This document shows, one piece after another, positions 13,645 to 19,072 of a stretch of 20,763 nucleotides of DNA (the stretch's first letter is position 1; each line of letters begins with the position of its first letter). This stretch comes from STD1-204 sp041649895 (GTDB lineage Bacteria; Patescibacteriota; Minisyncoccia; Minisyncoccales; Minisyncoccaceae). The translations under genes and the position numbers were made by a program. The notes under the pieces were generated by a model. That model had not been told where the DNA came from. It ran no database searches and was given only the letters and a program-made list of their open reading frames with translations. The DNA lies in assembly GCA_041649895.1 (NCBI GenBank), contig JBAZMG010000010.1, positions 1-20,763 of the forward strand, read 5' to 3'.

Positions 13645-13676
13645 ACCCCCATCTTTTTAAAAAAGGCGGGGGTGAA
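13645..13676 (+). repeat. Palindromic repeat, copy 6
   Basis: ACCCCCATCTTTTT at the left, AAAAAAGGCGGGGGTGAA at the right. One position differs from the other copies (GGCGG instead of GGTGG). On the minus strand its GATGGGGGT arm ends 8 bases before the start codon at 13636. Confidence 0.85.
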
Positions 13677-13732
13677 TTTATTTTAATTATTTATAACTAC
13701 AAATATTTCATTATTTTTTATTACTTTAAATA

Positions 13733-13738
13733 ATTATA
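13733..13738 (-). promoter_or_regulatory. Possible -10 element of the 13636 gene
   Basis: A perfect TATAAT on the minus strand with only a weak -35 (TTAAAT at 17 bases). If used, it gives a leader of about 90 bases that contains palindrome copy 6. The region is very AT-rich, so chance occurrence is possible. Confidence 0.3.
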
Positions 13739-13837
13739 ATGAAAAAACTATGAAGATTTAAGCCATTTCTTTATTACGCTTTAATTTTAACACTTTTTCC
13801 AAAAAAACAGAATATTGACAAAAGAAATTTTTTACAT

Positions 13838-13863
13838 AAAAAAAGACAGCCTTTGAAGGGCTG
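13838..13863 (-). terminator. Rho-independent terminator after the zinc-ribbon gene
   Basis: On the minus strand CAGCCCTTCAAAGGCTG forms a short stem followed by TCTTTTTTT. It lies 23 bases after the stop at 13886 and closes the repair-gene block. Confidence 0.65.
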
Positions 13864-13885
13864 ACTATATAATAAGTGAAAGGTT

Positions 13886-14791
13886 CTAAAAAATTTTCGC
13901 TTCCCGATCATATTGATCGTGAAGGGCCGCCAGGGCGGCAAGTAGCATCAGTAGCTGGGAGGTGTTGCCAATGTTGATGGCTGAGAATCTTTGACCCGTC
14001 TTCAAATTTTTCAAATTATAATCAACAGGTTCGATCCCACAATCGCCTTCCATACAAGATATTGATAGCCACGGATTGTTTCCGAAGTTATCTTGAGTGT
14101 TTACCCGGAAACCATCACCCAGAACCCGGCCGTGAATATGGTAGCAAATTTCTTCCATTGCCCGCTCCGCTTCCGAAAATCTTGTATTTGGCTTGCTCGC
14201 GAGCCATTCAGAAAACTCTATTCCGTAATAGCCCCACAATCTGTTTTCGAAACCGCCTGTTGCCTGATTGGTTATTCCAAAAGTAAAAAGCTGGGGAGGA
14301 AGATCAGAGTCGGCTCCATCGATCGGCAAGATCTCCGATAGCGTCATGAAAACGGACAGGGTCGCGGTAATGGCATTCAATGGTTGCCAGTTAGAAATTA
14401 TTCTCTTCCCCTTGCCCTCGCAAGCAAAGCATTTTCCTTTATAAATCCGGTCTTTTTTTGTCCCTCCGCAATCCGGACAAACTTCGCTTGTTGCCACTTT
14501 GAGGCAATGGACCGGAGCGCCAAACTTCAAAAATTTTCCCTCCGTCCCCTTGCGAATAAAGGCGGAGTTAAAACCAACCTCATCAAAAGAAGTTGAAAAG
14601 ATTTCAAACTTGCCCCGCCTCCTTATCTCCTCAACGGGCGCAAGCAATTTCGGATTGATCAACAAGGGCAAAATGTCTTTGCGTACCAGCAATATCAATG
14701 CCGGTGGTTTCTTTGTTTCAGGGTCTCCGAATTCATAAGAAATTCCGAACATACGCGGAACTTCTTCCGTTCTTAGCTTGTAGCTTAGCAC
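13886..14791 (-). CDS. Zinc-ribbon protein of unknown function, downstream of uvrC
   Basis: 301 residues from the GTG at 14791. A TTG one codon earlier is also open, but GGTGAT at 14795-14800, matching the 16S 3' end, is placed well only for the GTG. In the centre is a DnaJ-type zinc ribbon: C-P-D-C-G-G (Cys105, Cys108) and C-F-A-C-E-G-K-G (Cys121, Cys124), 13 residues apart. The N-terminal 95 residues look alpha/beta; the C-terminal 170 contain a W-x-G-Y-Y-G-I-E-F segment, an H-I-H-G motif and S-C-M-E-G-D-C-G. I do not recognise the family. It follows uvrC in the same direction with a hairpin between, so association with nucleotide excision repair is possible but unproven. CxxCxG ribbons bind zinc and often contact nucleic acid or unfolded protein. 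Confidence 0.75.
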   Translation of the reverse strand: MLSYKLRTEEVPRMFGISYEFGDPETKKPPALILLVRKDILPLLINPKLLAPVEEIRRRGKFEIFSTSFDEVGFNSAFIRKGTEGKFLKFGAPVHCLKVATSEVCPDCGGTKKDRIYKGKCFACEGKGKRIISNWQPLNAITATLSVFMTLSEILPIDGADSDLPPQLFTFGITNQATGGFENRLWGYYGIEFSEWLASKPNTRFSEAERAMEEICYHIHGRVLGDGFRVNTQDNFGNNPWLSISCMEGDCGIEPVDYNLKNLKTGQRFSAINIGNTSQLLMLLAALAALHDQYDREAKIF

Positions 14792-14813
14792 CAAATCACC
14801 CGTAATTTTAAAG

Positions 14814-14849
14814 GCCGTTCAATGACTTGAGGATAATAATCCTCACGGC
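14814..14849. terminator. Hairpin between uvrC and the zinc-ribbon gene
   Basis: TGAGGAT-AATA-ATCCTCA (14828-14845) is a perfect 7-bp stem, with GCCG (14814) and CGGC (14846) pairing outside it around an 8-base bulge. A TTTTT run follows on the plus strand; on the minus strand CTTTAAAAT follows. It may attenuate transcription from uvrC into the next gene. Confidence 0.4.
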
Positions 14850-14885
14850 TTTTTCACTATCGCATAAAAAAAATCGACTGTAAAG

Positions 14886-16136
14886 TTAAGTGGTCAGGCT
14901 TTTTCTTTTCAGTTTCCTTTGATATTCGATCGCGAAACGATGAGCCTCATCTCTCGCCTTGATGAGTAAATTTTTGTTTTTTAGCGCCCAATCCAAAAAT
15001 TCTTCATTATTGCCATCAAAAACAAATTCATTTTTCTTCCTTTCTTTGCCTTTGGCTATGCCAAGCAAAAATACGGACAGATCGTTGCTTTTTAAAATTT
15101 TCTTGATCGCGTTCACCTGCGGTTTTCCGCCGTCGACTAGAATTACGTCAGGTAATTGCCATTCGATATGCTTCATTCTCCTTTCCAATACTTCTTTCAA
15201 ACAATCCACATCGCTTTGTCCCGCCACAGTCCGTATCTTAAATTTTTTATACTCGCTTTTTATCGGACCGCGAATATTGAAAACCACCATACTTCCGGTT
15301 TTGCTCTCTATTCCCAGATTAGAAATATCATATGCTTCGATTCTTTTCGGATTAAATATTTGGCTTTCTTCTTCGGGCCAGCTTAAAAAGCTTTTATCTA
15401 AAAGGGAAAAATCTCTTATTTTTTTCAGCGAAAAAATTTGATTCCTCAATCTTTGCGCTTCTTCAAAATCTTCTTTTTTCGACGCTTCTTTCATTTTCTT
15501 CTCCAACCCCTTAATAAGTCCTTTTTTCTTGCCTTGCAAAAACAAAACCAATGGTTTTATTACCTTTTCCTTGTATTCCTTTCCCGTGATCTCATTCGCG
15601 CACACACCCAGACAATGACCGATCTGATAGTCAAAACAAGGCCTTTTTTGGTTTGGCGAACAGCGGGAGACGCTAAACAAATTGTGGAGCAGTTTTAAAA
15701 CTTCCGCTGTCTTTATTTGGGCGAAAGGCCCGAAAATATGGCTGAACATTTTACGCCTCTTGTCGCCGAGCTCTTTTAAATTATGTTCGCGAATGGTTTG
15801 CAGTTTCGGGAACTCCTCCTTTGTCAAAACAAAATAGATCCAGCTCTTATCGTCCTTTTCTTTGATATTGTATTTAGGGTGATATCTTTTTATAAAAAGC
15901 GATTCCAAGATCAGCGCCTCCAAGGCCGAGTCGGTTTCCTGCCACTTTATGTCTTTTATTTCGTTGATGAAGACCTCGATCGGCCGAAAATTCTTCATTC
16001 CCGAAAAATAACTCTTCACTCTGTTTTTCAGCGAAGTGGCCTTGCCAACATAAACCAGCTCTTTGTCTTTATTGTAAAAGAGATAAATGCCCGGTTGATC
16101 CGGAATTTTTTTTATTTTTGCTGCTAATTCCGTCAT
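14886..16136 (-). CDS. uvrC: Excinuclease ABC subunit C, short form without HhH domain
   Basis: 416 residues; classical UvrC has about 600. It makes the two incisions flanking damage in the UvrABC pathway. Visible parts: GIY-YIG nuclease (G-I-Y-L-F-Y at 16-21, V-Y-V-G-K at 28-32, Arg39, Glu78) for the 3' cut; a Cys-rich stretch with Cys159, 167, 175 and 179; a UVR motif (about 205-240) for UvrB contact; and the RNase H-like nuclease with Asp270 (Y-D-I-S-N), Asp335 (V-D-G-G-K) and His399 (D-E-A-H-R-F-A) for the 5' cut. The protein stops 17 residues after that His. The tandem helix-hairpin-helix region is absent, and the 91-base gap downstream cannot encode it. The four Cys match the spacing known to hold a 4Fe-4S cluster in E. 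coli UvrC. Truncated UvrC is usual in Patescibacteria. Confidence 0.96.
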   Translation of the reverse strand: MTELAAKIKKIPDQPGIYLFYNKDKELVYVGKATSLKNRVKSYFSGMKNFRPIEVFINEIKDIKWQETDSALEALILESLFIKRYHPKYNIKEKDDKSWIYFVLTKEEFPKLQTIREHNLKELGDKRRKMFSHIFGPFAQIKTAEVLKLLHNLFSVSRCSPNQKRPCFDYQIGHCLGVCANEITGKEYKEKVIKPLVLFLQGKKKGLIKGLEKKMKEASKKEDFEEAQRLRNQIFSLKKIRDFSLLDKSFLSWPEEESQIFNPKRIEAYDISNLGIESKTGSMVVFNIRGPIKSEYKKFKIRTVAGQSDVDCLKEVLERRMKHIEWQLPDVILVDGGKPQVNAIKKILKSNDLSVFLLGIAKGKERKKNEFVFDGNNEEFLDWALKNKNLLIKARDEAHRFAIEYQRKLKRKSLTT

Positions 16137-16140
16137 TTTA

Positions 16141-16333
16141 TTCTAAAATGAGAATTAAGAAGTAAGAATTAGGAAGTAAGAATTTGGTAGCGGTCCGCCA
16201 GTTGGCGGGTGACCGCTTTCTATTAAAATATTTTTAAAAATATCTTTTAAGGGTAAGTCGTAAAAACTATCCCTTGTCATCTTTTCCCTAATTTTCCATT
16301 CTTGATTCTTGATTCATTATTCTTGATTCTTTT
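16141..16333. repeat. Composite repeat element, copy 1 (uvrA/uvrC junction)
   Basis: Left end: AT-rich near-tandem units (AGAATTAAGAAGTAAGAATT, continuing to 16184). Middle: a 27-bp hairpin at 16190-16216 (GCGGTC...GACCGC with inner CGCCA/TGGCG). Then a perfect 16-bp palindrome at 16228-16243 and a weak AAGGG/CCCTT hairpin. Right end: ATTCTTGATTCTTGATTC units to 16331. Left and right ends are roughly inverted relative to each other. A second copy with the same order lies at 18891-19072. Confidence 0.75.
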
Positions 16334-16336
16334 TTA

Positions 16337-18883
16337 CTATTTCGCCAGGTATTTTCGCAAATACTTACCGGTCCAGGTTTGGCGGCGCGCCAATTCCTCC
16401 GGCGTCCCTTCCGCCACCACTTTCCCTCCCATATCTCCCCCTTCCGGCCCCAAGTCCACGATCCAATCAGCGCATTTTATAAAATCCAAATTATGCTCGA
16501 TCACCAAAACCGTGTTGCCGTGCGAAACCAATTCTTGTAAAAGGGTTATTAATTTTTTGATGTCATCATAATGTAATCCGGTTGTCGGTTCGTCCAAAAG
16601 ATAAAGCGTTCTTGTTGTCCCGCGTTTGCTCAATTCTCGGCTCAGCTTCACTCTTTGCGACTCTCCGCCGGACAAAGTTGTCGCTGGTTGCCCCAGGGTT
16701 AGATAGCCCAGACCGACTTCGTTTAAAACTTTCAATTTATCATAAATAAACGGGATATCGCGGAAAAATTCCACCGCTTCTTCGATTGTCATATCCAAAA
16801 TCTCGGAAATGTCTTTTCCTTTGTAGTGAATGAACAAAGTTTCTTTGTTGAATCTTTTTCCCTTGCAAGCGTCACAAACGATTTCCACATTTGGCAAAAA
16901 ATGCATCTCTATTTCAAGCGTTCCTTTGCCTTCGCAATTTTCGCATCTGCCTCCCGGCTTATTAAAGCTGAATCTTCCCCCGCGGTATCCGCGCATTCTT
17001 GCTTCCGGAGTTAGAGCGAAAATTTCCCTGATCTCATCAAAAATTTTCGTGTAGGTCGCGGGATTGGATCGCGGCGTTCGCCCGATCGGCGACTGGTCAA
17101 TCTTTATAATCTTGTCCAAATATTCCGCGTTCTTAATCTCTTTTACTTTCGCGTCCCGGGTCACGTGATTTATTTTTCCACTCACGTATTTATAGATAAT
17201 ATCGTTCATTAAAGTTGATTTTCCGGAACCGGAAACTCCGGTCAAGCAAACAAATCGGCCGAGAGGAATTTCCACATTTAAATTCTTGAGATTGTGTTCG
17301 CTCGCTCCCGTTATTTTCAAGCGCAAAGTATTGTCTTGAATCCCTCGGCGAGTTTTCGGCATCTCAATCTTTTCTTCGCCGCGCAAATATTTTCCGGTCA
17401 AAGATTTTTTCGGGTCACCCAACGGTTTACAATTATAGTTCTCCTTGTCTTTCGCCAAAAACATATTTTTTAAAGTCCCGGAATAGATTATCTCTCCCCC
17501 GTGAAGCCCCGCTTTCGGACCGAAATCAACCAGCCAATCGCTCGCGAGAATCGTGTCCTCGTCATGTTCCACTATGATAATACTATTACCCGCGTCGCAA
17601 AGCTTGCGCAATGTTCCAACGAGCATTTCGTTGTCTCTCTGGTGCAAACCAATGGTCGGTTCGTCCAAAACATAAAGCGCGCCCACGAGCTTCGTTCCCA
17701 CTTGCGAAGCAAGCCTGATCCTTTGCGACTCCCCGCCCGATAATGTTCCCGCCATACGGTTCAAGGTAATATAATGCAACCCAACATTCACCATAAATTG
17801 CAACCGGTTCTTTATTTCATTTAAGATCACTTCCGCGATCTCCATTTCTTTTTTACTGAGATCTTTTTCCAAATCGCCGAAAAATTCAGCGGCTCCACTT
17901 ACCGTCATCACTGTCGTTTCCCAAATATTCTTCCCATTGATCTTTACGGAAAGAGCGTTTCTATTTAACCTTTTGCCGTGGCAAAACGGACAAGGTTTCG
18001 CACTGAAAAGATTTTCCGTTCCAAGACCATGGCAATATCCACAAAAACCGTAAGGACTGTTAAAACTGAACAATCTCGGCTCTATTTCCGGGAAACTGAA
18101 GCCGCACTTCGGACAGGAATATTGCGTATTGAATATTTTTTCTTCCTTGTCCGGGAAAATAACGGAACATAATCCGTTTGACAGATCCACCGCGGTCTCC
18201 ACCGCTTCATTCAAACGGAATTGCAATTCATCATCGATCTTCGCAAAAAATATCTTATCGATCACCACTTCTATGGTATGTACTTTGGTCTTTTCCAAAA
18301 AGATCCTCTCGCGCAGGCTTTTTATCTTGCCATCCACCCGCACTTCCAAAAATCCAGACTCATAGACGTCCTGCAACATTTGATAGTATTCCCCTTTTCT
18401 GCCCCTGATCACGGGCGACATAATCACAAGCTCGCCTTGCTTTTGTTTTTCGAGCCTTTCTTCCACTTTGGTGTTGATCTCGTCAATAGACATCTTCTCT
18501 ATTTTAATGCCGCAATCAGGGCAATATGGATTGCCGATCCTCGCGTACAAAACTCTCAAATAATCGTAGATTTCCGTGATCGTTGCCACGGTGGAGCGAG
18601 GATTGGCACTGTGAGCTTTTTGACTGATACTGATCGCCGGCGACAATCCCTCTATCTCATCAACATTCGGCTTGTGCATTCCACCCAAAAACTGCCTCGC
18701 GTAAGAAGACAGTGATTCTATGTATCGCCTTTGGCCCTCGGCAAAGATCGTATCAAAAGCCAAGCTGGATTTTCCGGAGCCGGAAACTCCAGTAAAAACG
18801 ACCATTTTATTACGGGGTATTTCCAAAGAAATATTTTTCAAGTTATGTTCCTTCGCCCCTTTGATAATAATTTTATCTTGCAT
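16337..18883 (-). CDS. uvrA: Excinuclease ABC subunit A lacking the insertion domain
   Basis: 848 residues against about 940 in most bacteria. UvrA dimers scan DNA for bulky lesions and load UvrB. Both ABC-type ATPase modules are intact: Walker A G-V-S-G-S-G-K-S (32-39) and G-V-S-G-S-G-K-S-T (549-557), signatures L-S-G-G-E-S (381 and 737), Walker B L-D-E-P-T (406 and 763). Zinc-binding cysteines are present: C-P-D-C 121/124, C-P-K-C 257/260, C-G-Y-C 281/284, C-P-F-C 298/301, C-E-N-C 647/650, C-D-A-C 670/673. The UvrB-interaction region (about 130-250) is retained. Between H-G-L-G-T (285-289) and C-P-F-C (298) only about 8 residues remain, where other UvrA proteins carry about 100 residues of DNA-binding insertion domain. 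The flanking reading frame is intact, so this looks like a true domain loss. The gene is flanked on both sides by the composite repeat. Confidence 0.97.
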   Translation of the reverse strand: MQDKIIIKGAKEHNLKNISLEIPRNKMVVFTGVSGSGKSSLAFDTIFAEGQRRYIESLSSYARQFLGGMHKPNVDEIEGLSPAISISQKAHSANPRSTVATITEIYDYLRVLYARIGNPYCPDCGIKIEKMSIDEINTKVEERLEKQKQGELVIMSPVIRGRKGEYYQMLQDVYESGFLEVRVDGKIKSLRERIFLEKTKVHTIEVVIDKIFFAKIDDELQFRLNEAVETAVDLSNGLCSVIFPDKEEKIFNTQYSCPKCGFSFPEIEPRLFSFNSPYGFCGYCHGLGTENLFSAKPCPFCHGKRLNRNALSVKINGKNIWETTVMTVSGAAEFFGDLEKDLSKKEMEIAEVILNEIKNRLQFMVNVGLHYITLNRMAGTLSGGESQRIRLASQVGTKLVGALYVLDEPTIGLHQRDNEMLVGTLRKLCDAGNSIIIVEHDEDTILASDWLVDFGPKAGLHGGEIIYSGTLKNMFLAKDKENYNCKPLGDPKKSLTGKYLRGEEKIEMPKTRRGIQDNTLRLKITGASEHNLKNLNVEIPLGRFVCLTGVSGSGKSTLMNDIIYKYVSGKINHVTRDAKVKEIKNAEYLDKIIKIDQSPIGRTPRSNPATYTKIFDEIREIFALTPEARMRGYRGGRFSFNKPGGRCENCEGKGTLEIEMHFLPNVEIVCDACKGKRFNKETLFIHYKGKDISEILDMTIEEAVEFFRDIPFIYDKLKVLNEVGLGYLTLGQPATTLSGGESQRVKLSRELSKRGTTRTLYLLDEPTTGLHYDDIKKLITLLQELVSHGNTVLVIEHNLDFIKCADWIVDLGPEGGDMGGKVVAEGTPEELARRQTWTGKYLRKYLAK

Positions 18884-18890
18884 AAATATT

Positions 18891-19072
18891 TTAAAATGAA
18901 TTAAGAATTAAGAAGTAAGAATAAAGAATATGGTTGCGGTCCTCCGGTTGGCGGATGACCGCTTTTATTAGGATATATTTTAAATCTCTTTATAAGAATC
19001 TTTCTTATTTCTCTCTGCTTTTGTTTTTAATTCTTGATTCCTGATTCTTTATTCTTTATTCTTGATTCTTTC
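18891..19072. repeat. Composite repeat element, copy 2 (uvrB/uvrA junction)
   Basis: Same order of parts as the copy at 16141: AT-rich units (GAATTAAGAATTAAGAAGTAAG, here up to 18930), a 27-bp GC hairpin at 18936-18962 (GCGGTC...GACCGC; inner stem imperfect), an AT-rich stretch, a hairpin ATAAGAA/TTCTTAT at 18991-19007, and ATTCTTGATTC-type units at 19030-19072. The right-end units overlap the end of uvrB and encode its last residues. Confidence 0.75.

Noticed and set aside
1067..13676. The dispersed palindromes as a CRISPR array
   Set aside because: Copies are kilobases apart with genes between them; there are no regular spacers and no cas genes.
13815..13820. TTGACA as a plus-strand promoter
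   Set aside because: No plausible -10 follows at 16-18 bases other than an A-run, and no plus-strand gene lies downstream; the next genes are on the minus strand.
14795..14885. A frameshifted remainder of UvrC carrying the HhH domain
   Set aside because: Only 91 bases separate uvrC from the next gene, too few for about 190 residues, and no HhH motif was found in the other frames there.
16190..16216. Composite-repeat GC hairpin as terminator of uvrA
   Set aside because: On the minus strand the stem is followed by ACCAAATTC, not a T-run; the T-rich side faces the plus strand where there is no gene.
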